From assembly GCA_963745675.1 (NCBI GenBank), contig CAVUYM010000026.1:1-35397 (forward strand): a stretch of DNA of 35,397 bases. Direction: 5' to 3'. The DNA is from JAUIIK01 sp963745675 (GTDB taxonomy: Bacteria > Chloroflexota > Chloroflexia > Thermomicrobiales > CFX8). This document shows positions 1-8,361 of this stretch, one piece after another. Below the pieces are notes generated by a model, which searched no databases, was not told where the DNA came from, and was given only the letters and a program-made list of their open reading frames with translations. A program made the position numbers and the translations under genes. Positions within the stretch are counted from its first letter, which is position 1. Each line of letters opens with the position of its first letter.

Positions 1-138
1 TCGAGACGCCCGGGGGAGCAACGTCATCCGTTGAGTATCGAGGTCCAGAGCCCGCACTTCAAGGGATTCGAGGATATCGGCGCTGATCTGCTGCGATTTC
101 CGTCGTCCGGGTAGCGCGGGTGCCACGTAGCGTGCAGT

Positions 139-1678
139 ATGACTCCGAGGAGACGTCGAGCCCGCCGGTGCCCCTGGGTGGCGCAGGTGGGCCCCGCCGC
201 GTCGGGTGGCTGGCATCGGCGTTCGTCGTGGTCGCGTGCTGGCGGTTGCTCCGAGGATGGGGACGTCGGTGAGCAGCGTCGGACCGGGCCGGGTCTCGAT
301 GGGTTCGCGCCGGCGCTACGGCCAGACCACGCTGGCGCTCCCGCCGCTCGGCGAGGCCACCGCCCGCACCCATGCCGGGCCGGTGCAGGTGCGACTCGGG
401 TTTCCGTTCGCTGGACATGCCGACGCTGTTGGGCGACGGCGGCCGGGTCGACTCGGAGGAGACTCCAGCCCGCGATCCACGACGACATCTACGCGGCGAT
501 GGTCACGGCCGTCGGTCGGAGTACACGCTGGTCGCCCTGTTCGTCGGATGCGTGGCCGCCGCCCTGCTGCCGAGGCGACGGCTCGGATCGATCGCCCTCG
601 GAGGACTCGTCGGGGCCCTCACCGCGGTGGTGCTCGCCACGTCGGCCCGGCCCGGGTTCGACGTCTCGAAGTTCGACAACCTGACCTACCAGGGCCCGGT
701 CAGCGCCGGCACCAGGCTCCTCAAGACCATGACCGCCGACGGCGGGGTGGTGGGGGCGCGCCTGGACGCGTTGTCGAAGAAGCTCGCCGACCTCTACTCG
801 GCGTCGCTGACCGACTCGCTCAACGAACGAGGACGAGGTCGTGATCCTCCACATCTCCGATCTCCACCTCAACCCGATCGGCGCGCAGCTCGCCCGCAGC
901 CTGGCCCAGTCGTTCGCCATGACGCCGTCGTGGACACCGGCGACACGACATGGTCGGGACGCCGCGTTCGAGGGCCCGTACGCCGAACTGCTCGCCGACT
1001 TCCCGGTGCCGTACCTGTTCGTCGCCGGCAACCACGACTCGATCCCGAACCGCGAGGCGATCAAGGCGACGTGCTGGGCATCACCGCGCTCGATCGCACG
1101 GTCGTCGACGTGAAGGGCGTGACGATCGCCGGGTTCGACGATCCGATCATCACCACGGTCGAGGACGTGCCGATCGACCCGCACAAACCCGAGAGGCGGC
1201 GGCCACGCCCGCGCTGCGGCGGCTCATCAAGCACGAGAGCACCCCGACGTGGTGGCGGTGCACAACCCGGTGATCCTGAAGTCGATCGTGGGCAGCGTGC
1301 CGCTGGCCATCGCCGGCCACCAGCACCACTACCGGTTCAGGGGCACGCCGGGGACGATCGTCGCGGTGTCCGGATCGACCGCCGCGACCGGCCTCGGGTC
1401 GCTGCTCGCCGATGCCGACATCCCGGCGTCGGCGAACCTCCTGCGCTTCCGAAAGGGAAAGCTGGTCGCGATCGACAAGCTCGAGATCATCGGGACCAGC
1501 CGGGGACCTCACCGTCCAGCGGCACACGGTCACCGCTGCCGACCGAGAGGGCGACACCGCCGGCTTCATCGGCAGCGACGTGAATGAGGGGATCATCCCC
1601 GACACCGTGCAGGCCCCCAACGAGTCGTCCACCACCACGACCTCCAGCACCTCCACCACGTCGACCACCATCCCCTGA
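139..1678 (+). CDS. Membrane-anchored metallophosphoesterase (frameshifted)
   Basis: Pieces in different frames add up to one calcineurin-like phosphoesterase. A hydrophobic helix (VALFVGCVAAALL, near 525) and an N-terminal extracytoplasmic-like part precede the metal-binding motifs, which come in the usual order: DLH in ISDLHLNPIG (about 850), GD in VVDTGDT (about 930), GNHD in FVAGNHDS (about 1020) and GHQHH (about 1315). These residues bind the two metal ions of the family. At least three frame changes (near 840, 930 and 1070-1240) break the reading, yet no motif is lost, so indel errors are likely. The tail is a Ser/Thr-rich low-complexity stretch ending at 1678, a feature I associate with acidimicrobial Actinobacteria. 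The true start is uncertain and may lie upstream of 139. The substrate cannot be told from the sequence. Confidence 0.72.
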
Positions 1679-1700
1679 CGGGCTCGTCCGGGGGAGGGAT

Positions 1701-2540
1701 TCAGCTGCCGGTGAGCCAGGACATGGCTCGGGTGCGCCAGCGGTCTCGCGCTGGTGCGTCGCCTCCGAGCGGTCGGCGGCGCCCACGATCAGCAGGCGAC
1801 CGGCGTTGATGCCGATCCAGCGGAACGGCTCAGGGCTCCCATCGGCGTGATCGCTGGTCGATCCACGGCAGGTGGGTCAGGTCGGTGTCACGCTCGAGGA
1901 CGAGGTCGGCGAGAGTGCGGCCGGCGAGGTTCGTCGTCGCGACGCCGTCGCCGACGTAGCCGCCGCCCCAGCCGAGGCCGGTGGTCCGATCGAGGCCGAC
2001 CCCGACGCCTTCCATCAGCGCGGCACCCCCAGCGCTCCACCCCAGACGTGGGTGATGGCGGCGTCGCCGATCTGCGGGACGAGGTGGCGCAGCACGCTCT
2101 CGAGCTCGGTGAACACACGGTGGTTCGCGGTCGAAGGGGAGGGGCGGATGGCCGACCCGAAGTGGTACGGCGCCCCGCGGCCGCCGAAGGCGAAGCGTCC
2201 GTCGGCGGTGCGCTGGCCGTAGATGAGGAGGTGTCGGCCGTCGGTGAACGTGCCCGCGCCGGCGGAGGCCGATGCGGTCCCATACGTCGTCGGGGAGGGG
2301 CTCGGTTAGCGATCATCAGCGAGTACAGCGGCACGATCGTCCGCCGCTCGCCGGCGAGGGTCGGCGTGTACCCCTCGGTGCAGCGCAGCACGACGGTGGC
2401 GCGCACCCGCCCGGCGTCGGTCAGCACGACGCCCGGTTCGATCCCGATCGCGGCCGTCTGCTCGACGATCCGCACACCCCGGCGCTCGACCGCTGCGGCG
2501 AGCCCGCGCGCCGCCGTGGCCAGAATCAGGGGCTGCTCAC
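1701..2540 (-). pseudogene. FAD-dependent amine oxidoreductase (DAO family), C-terminal part only
   Basis: On the minus strand the fragments ARGLAAAVERRGVRIVEQ, VLRCTEGYTPTLAGERR, VPLYSLMIA and GLGWGGGYVGDGVATTNLAG read in order across several frames and end with RAMSWLTGS and a stop at 1701-1703. This matches the second half of a DAO-type oxidoreductase of the gamma-glutamylputrescine oxidase kind, including the C-terminal GWGGGYVGDGVA glycine loop that closes the FAD site. The N-terminal Rossmann GxGxxG part is absent, because similarity stops abruptly near 2540 where another sequence begins. Several frameshifts (near 2300, 2015, 1750) are also present. As it stands it cannot encode a working enzyme. 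Family call fairly sure, substrate unknown. Confidence 0.65.
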
Positions 2541-2550
2541 CTCCCGGCTG
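2520..2550. other. Junction between actinobacterial-like and element DNA
   Basis: Reading the minus strand, the segment from about 2642 down to about 2535 resembles the promoter and first codons of the coupling-protein gene near 11.0 kb, including a shared CCAGCCGG-GAGGTGA stretch. Immediately beyond it the sequence becomes the middle of the oxidoreductase. Base composition and gene types also change here. It is either an insertion or recombination boundary, or an artificial join made in assembly. Confidence 0.5.
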
Positions 2551-2600
2551 GACGACGGCAGGCGCGCGTCGACGCGATGATGGGGGTGGGGCAGGGATAG

Positions 2601-2642
2601 CATGACGCCCTCCATGCTACTGGATGAGTCGACATAACACAA
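2601..2642 (-). promoter_or_regulatory. Promoter with predicted leaderless start, copy of the coupling-gene promoter
   Basis: On the minus strand TTGTGT (2637-2642) and TAGCAT (2614-2619) are 17 bp apart, and an ATG follows after 10 nt at 2601-2603. The block aligns closely with 11017-11057, sharing GGAT..TTG, TTATGTCGACT and TAGCATG. The reading frame that follows (MLSLPHPHHRV) is soon lost at the junction, so this promoter now drives only a stub. Confidence 0.5.
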
Positions 2643-2712
2643 TATCCTGGAGTGTCCTGATAGACGTTTGCTGGGTGTGGCGCTGCTGAGCCTTCCAGCC
2701 CGTTAAACAACC

Positions 2713-2991
2713 TCAGGCTCGCTTGAGAACCGCGTCATAGATGCGGTTCTCGGCTTCTCGGGAGCGAACGACGTTGGGATGGAAGACGTCGGGATATTCG
2801 CGTGCAATGCGCATCGTATCGAGTTGATCTGATGCAGATCACGGGCCAGCCGTCGAGTTCGACGAGGTCGTGCTGCTGGCAGGCATTGCTGCGCAGTAAA
2901 GGGCAATGGCGGACATGCCGAAGCCTGCGGGCCGTTCCGTGCGCAATCTTCCTCAGTCTGGCGGAGGTAGCTCGAAGATGTCCTGGCTCAT
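2713..2991 (-). CDS. Small hypothetical protein, frameshifted
   Basis: The minus strand starts MSQDIFELPPPD at 2991. After one or more frame changes it continues through a stretch with QQHDLVELDGWPVIC and then IAREYPDVFHPNVVRSREAE, ending VLKRA and a stop at 2713-2715. It would be roughly 90 residues. The start is supported by a promoter whose -10 box lies only 9 nt upstream of the ATG. I do not recognise the family. It lies alone, divergent from the small coiled-coil gene at 3215, in plasmid-like surroundings. Confidence 0.4.
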
Positions 2992-3030
2992 GGTGGAGAC
3001 AGTATAGAACGCGACATAACGAAAGTACAA
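2989..3030 (-). promoter_or_regulatory. Promoter of the 2.7-3.0 kb gene, predicted leaderless
   Basis: On the minus strand TTGTAC (3025-3030) and TATACT (3001-3006) are 18 bp apart. The ATG at 2989-2991 lies 9 nt beyond the -10 box, so the transcript would start at or within a few bases of the start codon. The TTATGTCG core inside the spacer also occurs in the promoters near 2630 and 11045. Confidence 0.5.
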
Positions 3031-3214
3031 CAGCAGTCAACACCAAACGTCCAGGCGCCCTTCGCGCCTCTGCCGCAAGGGTCGAGATGAACACGCCGCG
3101 GGCGTGCCCCTGCAGCATTCACCTCCGCTGGGTTGATCACCTAGTACGGAAGCAACGCCAGGCGCAGCTTCCCCAATAGACCGGGGAGGCGAGTGCGGGA
3201 AGGAGGTGATGAAC

Positions 3215-3412
3215 ATGAGCGACTACCAGAGACCTGACCATCGACGAGCGAGTAGAGCGGATTGAACGACAGCTGCGGACGCCAGCAACGCCAGCTCGAA
3301 AAGCTCGATCGTCTCGTCTACAAGCTCTTCAAGCATCAGAAGCAAAGGATGCTGGATCAGCCAGCAGTGAGCCGCCCAGCCGCCGAGCGGTTGATGAGAG
3401 ATAGGGGAGCGG
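3215..3412 (+). CDS. Small charged coiled-coil protein 1 (frameshifted, end uncertain)
   Basis: A strong Shine-Dalgarno AAGGAGG (3200-3206) sits 8 nt before ATG 3215. The first codons read MSDYQ; after a frame change comes LTIDERVERIERQLR, then in another frame QLEKLDRLVYKLFKHQKQR. The heptad-like spacing of Leu/Ile and the many Glu/Arg residues suggest a short coiled coil. The end is not certain because the frame containing the second half stays open well beyond. It resembles the second small gene at 3929 in ribosome site and in the ERxExLE pattern. Function unknown. Confidence 0.4.
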
Positions 3413-3437
3413 AGCCGCCCTGTCCTCACGACGGGGC

Positions 3438-3475
3438 GGCTCAGGCCCGTCAGTCGAACCTGACCAGCCTGAGCG
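3438..3475 (+). ncRNA. Inverted repeat A of the leader family
   Basis: GGCTCAGGC (3438-3446) pairs with GCCTGAGC (3467-3474), and an inner helix GTCAG (3449-3453) / CTGAC (3460-3464) closes the loop TCGAAC. Related hairpins at 4171-4209 and 11126-11163 keep the outer stem. It may act in RNA or as a DNA palindrome; there is no U-tract to make it a standard terminator. Confidence 0.45.
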
Positions 3476-3479
3476 ATGT

Positions 3480-3766
3480 GCGCTCGGGGAGGAGGGATCA
3501 GAACGTATCGCACCGAGACGCACCCACTCGCACGCTAGGAACACCCGAGCGCGGCGAACGAACGATGCGCGCAGGACCGCCGCACCATTGTTCGCCGGGA
3601 CGCAGCCGACACATCGATGGAGCGGGGCTGCCATCCATGTTCGACCCAACGCCTGCGGCGCTCCTGGCGCAACACGACCGAGGTCCGTGTAGCGCCCGAG
3701 GAGGAGGTCGCCGGCTGCGTCGACACCCAAACCGCACAAGCAGAACGGGGCTCCGCCCCCGGCGCC
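3480..3766. other. Stretch without a recognisable gene
   Basis: Reading frames are open here but show no family, no ribosome site and no domain. The stretch separates inverted repeat A from the GGGGCTCCGCCCC hairpin and 3767-3825 stem-loop that lie next to each other in the second copy at 4171-4308, so it looks like an insertion into the first copy. Confidence 0.3.
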
Positions 3767-3825
3767 GTCAAGGGTGTCCGGCTGTGCCTGCCATGAACGC
3801 GCTCTGTCGCAGGCTCGCCCTTGAC
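3746..3825 (+). repeat. Leader repeat, copy 1 (GTCAAGGG ... CCCTTGAC stem)
   Basis: A GGGG-CTC-CGCCCC hairpin is followed by GTCAAGGG (3767-3774) pairing with CCCTTGAC (3818-3825). The same pair of elements, with the conserved interior GTxTCCGGCTxTGCCTGC and TATGAAC/CATGAAC, recurs at 4217-4308. Confidence 0.45.
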
Positions 3826-3928
3826 CGCGCCACCCCCGTGCTTGCGGTTCCAGGTACCGGAAGCAAGCGAGCACTTGCTTCCGGCATATCCAACCAAGGG
3901 AGCGAGGAGCGCGGAAAGGAGGTGATGC

Positions 3929-4043
3929 ATGACAAGATGAACGAACAGCTCGAAGAACGGATCGAGACCCTGGAGGAGACTCGTTCGCGCTCCATCAGCG
4001 TGCCCTTGAAGACGTGAGCCGAGCTCATCAGCACGCTCTATGA
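3929..4043 (+). CDS. Small charged coiled-coil protein 2 (frameshifted)
   Basis: The Shine-Dalgarno AAGGAGG (3916-3922) precedes ATG 3929 by 6 nt, but that frame closes after three codons. A frame change gives MNEQLEERIETLEE, and a further change gives ALEDVSRAHQHAL with a stop at 4041-4043. The product would be about 38 residues, acidic and coiled-coil-like. The ribosome site and ERIExLE pattern match the small gene at 3215, suggesting tandem duplication. An alternative start is ATG 3937. Function unknown. Confidence 0.38.
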
Positions 4044-4170
4044 GCATCCACCGTCACGAAGCGCGCGAGCTGCTTTCCGCTGCCCGCGCGTCAACGGGAG
4101 CGAGACCACGATCTGACGAGACAATGTGATGACGGATTGCGACGGCCCTGTCTGGGCTCAGCCGGCAGGG

Positions 4171-4308
4171 CGGCTCAGGCCCGTCTCCCAGACCGACCGG
4201 CCTGAGCCGTCGAACGCAGGGGCTTGCACCCCCACGCGCCTCAAGGGTATCCGGCTCTGCCTGCTATGAACAGCCCCGCTGAACAGACGCCAACGGCGCT
4301 GCCCTTGA
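4171..4308 (+). repeat. Leader repeat, copy 2, upstream of ArdC copy 1
   Basis: CGGCTCAGGC (4171-4180) pairs perfectly with GCCTGAGCCG (4200-4209). A GGGG-CTTGCA-CCCC hairpin follows, then TCAAGGG (4241-4247) pairing with CCCTTGA (4302-4308). The order is the same as in copy 1, and the outer hairpin recurs upstream of the second ArdC gene at 11126. It ends about 100 nt before the ArdC start. Confidence 0.5.
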
Positions 4309-4339
4309 CCCGCGTTCCCCCATGTGCAGATTCCTCATA

Positions 4340-4399
4340 GCAGTGGCAGGCAGGCGCCTGTCACTGCCTATTGATTATGAAGCACAAAATGTCTACAAT
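4340..4399 (+). promoter_or_regulatory. Inverted repeat plus leaderless-type promoter of ArdC copy 1
   Basis: An imperfect inverted repeat (4340-4367: GCAGTG ... CACTGC around the palindrome CAGGCGCCTG) abuts the -35 box TTGATT (4371-4376). Seventeen bases later comes TACAAT (4394-4399), and ATG 4410 is 10 nt downstream. The spacer and start spacing match the promoter of the second ArdC gene. The palindrome is placed where an operator for autoregulation would sit. Confidence 0.55.
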
Positions 4400-4409
4400 A
4401 CAGCCATCC

Positions 4410-5311
4410 ATGACACCTGAACAGCATCGACCAGCTTCCCGAAGAGGAGCTCTCGCCACGTGAGCAGCGCAAACTCGAGGCGCTGGAACTGCTGGTCCAG
4501 GGCTTCGACGAGATCACCGAGAGCGAGGGCTTCCAACGCTACCTGGAGACGATGAGTCGCTTTCACCGCTACTCGTATGGGAACGTCTTGCTGATCATGA
4601 CCCAGCATCCGGAGGCGACGCGGGTGGCCGGCTACCGCCAGTGGCAGCAACTCGGGACGGCAGGTCAAGCGTGGCGAGCAGGGCATCAAGATCCTGGTGC
4701 CGCACAAGCAGCGTCTGCGCGACGCCAAGGTCGAGGATGGTGATGAGGAGCGCGAGCCGCTCTATGTGACCCGTGGCTTCGGCATCGGGTCCGTCTTCGA
4801 CATCTCTCAGACGGAAGGAGAAGCCCTGCCGGAAGCACCACGACCACAGGAGCTGGAAGGCGAGAGCGCGGCCAGCTTCTGGCTGGCTGACCAGTTGCGC
4901 GACTATCTTGAGGGGCGTGGGGTCGTACTCCAGCTGGCTGAACTCAATGGCCCGAAGGGAACCTATCATCCAGGGCTCAAACGGGTCCAGCTGCAGGTTG
5001 GCATGAGTCCCGATCAGACGGCCAAGACCCTGGCCCACGAGACGGCCCACTTCGTTGCCGACCACACGGGCGGAGTCCACCGCCGCGATGCCGAGACCGT
5101 CGCCGAGGCCTCCAGCTTCGTCATCCTGAACCACTATGAGATCGACACCAGCAGCTACAGCTTTCCCTACATCGCGACCTGGGCCGAGGACCGCCAGGTG
5201 CTGACCCGCAACCTCTCGGCCATTCAGCGGGTCAGTGATAGCCTGATCACCAGCATCGACGAGCGTGCACAACATGGCGCCGACTTCGAGCATGTTCCGC
5301 AAGAGAAGTGA
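4410..5311 (+). CDS. ArdC-like antirestriction protein, copy 1 (frameshifted)
   Basis: The protein aligns almost end to end with the intact copy at 11323. The N-terminal ArdC-type ssDNA-binding region is visible (LVQGFDEITESEGFQRYLE, SRFHRYSYGNVLLIM, TRVAGYRQWQQLG), and the C-terminal half is a zincin-like metallopeptidase with LAHETAHF, an HExxH motif. ArdC proteins protect incoming single-stranded DNA during conjugation, which fits the coupling protein and SSB nearby. Frame changes near 4425 and 4660 break it. The ATG at 4410 is chosen by analogy with copy 2 and from the -10 box 10 nt upstream. A 47-codon frame and the ImmA/IrrE gene follow closely. Confidence 0.8.
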
Positions 5312-5320
5312 GATGGGCTG

Positions 5321-5464
5321 ATGAGCGCGGCAGCGCTCATCGAAGAGATCGAGGACAGGGGCAGCGTGACACGCGAGGAGCGACCGCGCCAGATGCGGGC
5401 GGCTAGACACCATAGAGGTCATACCTCTGCTATCCGCGTTGAAGCAGATGATGATGAGGATTGA
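5321..5464 (+). CDS. Small hypothetical ORF (47 aa)
   Basis: An ATG 9 nt after the ArdC stop opens a 47-codon frame (MSAAALIEEIEDRG at the start, EADDDED at the end) that overlaps the next gene by 26 nt in another frame. It may be the true N-terminus of the following peptidase separated by an indel, since that gene has no clear ribosome site of its own. No family recognised. Confidence 0.35.
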   Translation: MSAAALIEEIEDRGSVTREERPRQMRAARHHRGHTSAIRVEADDDED

Positions 5465-5873
5465 ATTCGACGAAGTGCGTGCCGACAGGACCCATGAGAT
5501 GGAAGGTCGCTATGCCCCACAAGCCCGCATCCTGCTGGAAGAACAGCGGGTGCACGTCTATCGCTGGCGGACGCGCATGTCCGGTCATGCGCTCCTGGGC
5601 GAGCAGCTGCGGGGGTTGAGCCTCCGACCAATCGCTACACCTCATCCGCGTTCGCCGCTCTCTTTCGCGATTCTGGCCCACGAGGTAGGACATCATGCGC
5701 TTGGCAGCATGCGTCCACGCTGTCTGGAAGAGTATGGTGCCTGGCAGTTCGCGTTCGCCCAGCTCGAACGCTTCGGGATCGAGCCCGGCAAACGCACCCA
5801 TGAGCGCTATCAACGCAGCATGCGCTGGGCACTCCATAAAGCGCTGCAGCGCGGTCTGCAAGACGGTTCCTGA
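5439..5873 (+). CDS. ImmA/IrrE-type metallopeptidase
   Basis: An open frame of 144 codons contains ILAHEVGHHALG, an HExxH zinc-protease motif of the kind found in ImmA/IrrE peptidases, followed by an acidic helix (CLEEYGAWQFA) that could supply the third metal ligand. Members of this family usually cut a repressor or a partner regulator, controlling excision of mobile elements or stress genes. It follows ArdC copy 1 and the 47-codon ORF closely enough to share a transcript. The start at 5439 lacks a good ribosome site, so the true N-terminus may come from the upstream ORF through a frameshift. The target is unknown. Confidence 0.65.
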   Translation: MKQMMMRIEFDEVRADRTHEMEGRYAPQARILLEEQRVHVYRWRTRMSGHALLGEQLRGLSLRPIATPHPRSPLSFAILAHEVGHHALGSMRPRCLEEYGAWQFAFAQLERFGIEPGKRTHERYQRSMRWALHKALQRGLQDGS

Positions 5874-6027
5874 CGAATTGACGGTGTTTCTTCCGAAGCA
5901 TGGGCAAACGAGGTGATGGTCATCGTAGAGCGATAACAATACGAACGTGCGTGTCAGTCAGAGAACGGAATGATGTCTAGAGGAACACTGTCATTGCAAG
6001 CGCCCCGGCTTCAGAAAGCGCAAAATG

Positions 6028-6160
6028 CATGACCTATCCTCATGACAATCGCGTTTCGCAGCCTAGAATTGATTCTCGTGGGCCGTTTTTTCGCACGCTG
6101 AACGAGACAGTCGACAGATAAGCAATTATAGACATAGAGACAATTCATGCTATACTATAC
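6028..6160 (+). repeat. Duplicated promoter region of TA locus 1
   Basis: This stretch aligns with 15724-15859. Both start GCATGACC, contain ATCxxCGTTTC and GATTCTCG, share a GATAAGCAAT block and end ATGCTATACTAT. TAGACA (6129-6134), 16 bp and TATACT (6151-6156) form a likely promoter. Each copy lies about 60-100 nt upstream of a Phd-like antitoxin gene. Confidence 0.6.
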
Positions 6161-6261
6161 TGCGTGAAATGACATCTTTCGTCAGCTCGTGGTTCATTGA
6201 GCGATGCAACCCGAACACGCCGATCGCGTAATCTCTCGGAAGGAATGACGAGGAGGCCAAG

Positions 6262-6588
6262 ATGCAACAACGTGAACGCACCATGAAGACACTCAACAGC
6301 ACCGAAGCACAGGAGCAGTTTTTCAGCGCATTCTCCGAGAAGTCGGGCAGGGCAAGACCCGCGCCCTGATCGAGGAGGATGGCCGGCTCGTGGCGGCGAT
6401 CGTCTCAGCCGCCGATCTCCGACAGCTCGAAGCACAACGAAGACTTCAAGATCTCGAGGAGATCAGTCAGGTCTATAAGGATGAACCACTGGAGAAGGTC
6501 GGACGGAGAGAAGTCCTAGCCAAAGCGGTGCGTGAGGCACCAGGAGGAGCGACACGGGGAAGCACCCACAACATCCTCCACTCCATGA
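6262..6588 (+). CDS. Phd/YefM-like antitoxin, TA locus 1 (frameshifted)
   Basis: ATG 6262 follows a GAGGAGG ribosome site (6250-6256). The first frame reads MQQRERTMKTLNSTEAQEQF; a frame change near 6325 gives VGQGKTRALIEEDGRLVAAI, the sort of segment seen in Phd/YefM antitoxins where a strand ends in a 'DGxPVAAI' pattern. A second change near the end is needed to close the frame at the TGA (6586-6588), which overlaps the toxin ATG. It would bind the PIN toxin and repress the promoter at 6129-6156. The paralogous locus is at 15916. Confidence 0.55.
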
Positions 6589-6747
6589 TCGTTGCCGTCA
6601 TCGATACCAACGTGCTGCTCTCGGGCATCCTGGGCTATGCGCGGCGAAGCAGCACCCCCGGTGAGATTCTGCGCCGCTGGCGTCAGGGTGATTTCAGGCT
6701 CGTCCTCTCGCCGCCACTACTGGACGAATTGGAAGACACCCTCTCCC
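6585..6747 (+). pseudogene. PIN-domain toxin, TA locus 1, truncated by an IS
   Basis: The frame starts MIVAVIDTNVLLSGIL, carrying the first catalytic Asp of PIN ribonucleases, and continues to LSPPLLDELEDTLSRV. The left terminal repeat of the IS begins at 6748 exactly there. The remaining two thirds of the PIN domain, including the other acidic residues, is not found on the far side of the IS, so sequence was lost. The intact relative is at 16210. The protein cannot be an active nuclease. Confidence 0.65.
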
Positions 6748-8351
6748 GGGTGAGCCCTATCCTTTTGCGCGGGACGGGACGGGATCGAGTAGGCTGGCGG
6801 TCTGAGGAACCGGTCTGGCGAGGAACGGAGTGGCGATGATGACGGAGTCGACGATCGAACGCGAGCTGCTGGCGGAGTTGAGTGCCTGGCAGGCGGCCCA
6901 TCCTGAGGCGACGTTGAACGATCTGGAAACCATCCTCGATCAGCACCTCGACGCCGTCCGGGCCAGGGTTTTGTCGACCGCGGCCAATGCGTGCCCGACC
7001 GCGACGACGTGTCCGGAGTGTGGCCATTCCTTGACCCGGCGCGGGACGCGCAGCCGCAAGGTGGTGACGCGGGGCGGGGAAGCACTCGCCCTGGAGCGCG
7101 ACTACCTGACCTGTCCGGCCTGTGGGGACGGGCTTTTCCCCCCTGGATGAGACGCTCGGGCTGTTGCCCGGCCAGCATCTGACCCCGCGCCTGGTCGAGG
7201 GCATCGTACGGCTGGGCGCGGCGCTGCCGTTTGGTCAGGTGCCCGCGCTGCTGGCCCATTTCACCGGGGTGACGGTCGGTGTGGAAACGGTGCGGCGTTT
7301 GACCGAAGCGGCCGGGGCGGCCCAGTTGCCCTGCGAGGAGACGGAATTGGCTCGGATTATGCGCGAGTTCCCCGATCCGCCCGCTGGCCCCGCGGTCCAG
7401 CAACTCAGCCTCGATGGGGCGATGGTGCCCCTGGTTGGCGGCGAGTGGGCCGAGGTCAAGACATTGGTGATCGGCACGGTTGAGCAGGTACCGGACGCGG
7501 ACGGGCAGCGCTTCCTGGGTACCCGGGCGCTGTCCTATTGTTCCCGGCTGACTGATGCAGCCAGCTTTGGCCAGATTGCGACGCGAGAGACCCACCGGCG
7601 CGGGACATTGCGTGCCGACACGGTCGTGGCGGTCAACGATGGTGCGGTCTGGATCCAGGAGGTGCTCGATCTCCAGTGTCCCCAGGCGGTGCGGATTCTG
7701 GACCTTCCGCATGCCGTCGAGCATCTCGCACAGGTGGCCCAGGCTTGCTGGGGAAGCGGAAAGCTCCGCAAGCGGCGGCTTGGCTTGAGGCGCAGGTCGA
7801 CGCGCTGCTGAACGGGCAGGAGGCCGAGGTGCTGGCTCGACTGGCCGCACTCGGTGAACGTTGCGACCTCTCCCCGGAAACGCGCCAGCTCGCGGGATCC
7901 TGTCACGGCTATTTGGCCCGCCGCCGCGACCAGATTCGCTATGCAGCGTTTCGGACGGCGGGCTATCCGCATTGGCAGCGGGTGTGTCGAGAGCGCCAAC
8001 AAGCTGCTGGTCGAAGCGCGGCTCAAAGGCGCCGGGATGCACTGGCAACGCGAGAACGTCAACGCGCTGCTCGCCTTGCGTTGTCTGGAACGCAATGGTC
8101 GCTGGAACAATGCATGGCCGACGCTCTGGCAAGAACTGCGCTGCCAGGCGTGGATCCGGACCCGTCAGCGACGGGCGCGTCGACAGCCGCTGCTCCTGGC
8201 ACCACCGTGCCTCCACCTTCCTCCGCTCCGGCCGCAGCCATCCGTCCCCCAGCCTCCGGCCCGGCCGAAACTGGTCGTCGACGGCAAACCCACCGCCGAC
8301 CATCCCTGGCGTCGCATATCCGTCTTCCGCGCAAAACGATGAGGCGCACCC
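6748..8351 (+). mobile_element. ISKra4-like insertion sequence
   Basis: The left end 6748-6772 (GGGTGAGCCC...TTTTGCGCGG) and the right end 8327-8351 (CCGCGCAAAA...GCGCACCC) are inverted repeats matching at 21 of 25 positions. They enclose one transposase gene and make an element of about 1.6 kb. The left end lies inside a PIN toxin gene. The bases flanking the two ends do not repeat each other, which fits a deletion next to the IS after insertion. Confidence 0.75.
6836..8342 (+). CDS. ISKra4-family DDE transposase (frameshifted)
   Basis: The protein reads in four pieces. The N-terminal part has a zinc ribbon (CPECGHSLTRRG and CPACGDGLF). The middle holds the first catalytic Asp in LSLDGAMVPL and the second in ILDLPHAVEHL. 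The C-terminal part carries the Glu in GCVESANKLLVEARLKGAGM, a hallmark of this family. Frame changes lie near 7145, 7770 and 7990. The last residues reach the right terminal repeat. Start taken at ATG 6836, with a GTG at 6830 as an alternative. As read, the enzyme is broken, but the motifs are all intact. Confidence 0.82.
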
Positions 8352-8361
8352 GTATCCAACG

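Noticed and set aside
489..1184. Long minus-strand frame opposite the metallophosphoesterase
   Set aside because: It is rich in Arg, as expected of antisense in GC-rich DNA, and has no motif; the plus strand has clear catalytic motifs.
3262..4017. A 251-codon open frame running through both small coiled-coil genes
   Set aside because: It crosses a ribosome site and the start of the second small gene, shows no single domain and includes the leader repeat, so it is a chance open frame with parts of two real genes.
3438..4209. The GGCTCAGG hairpins as simple rho-independent terminators
   Set aside because: None has a following U-tract, the loops are long, and two copies lie well upstream of genes and not at gene ends.
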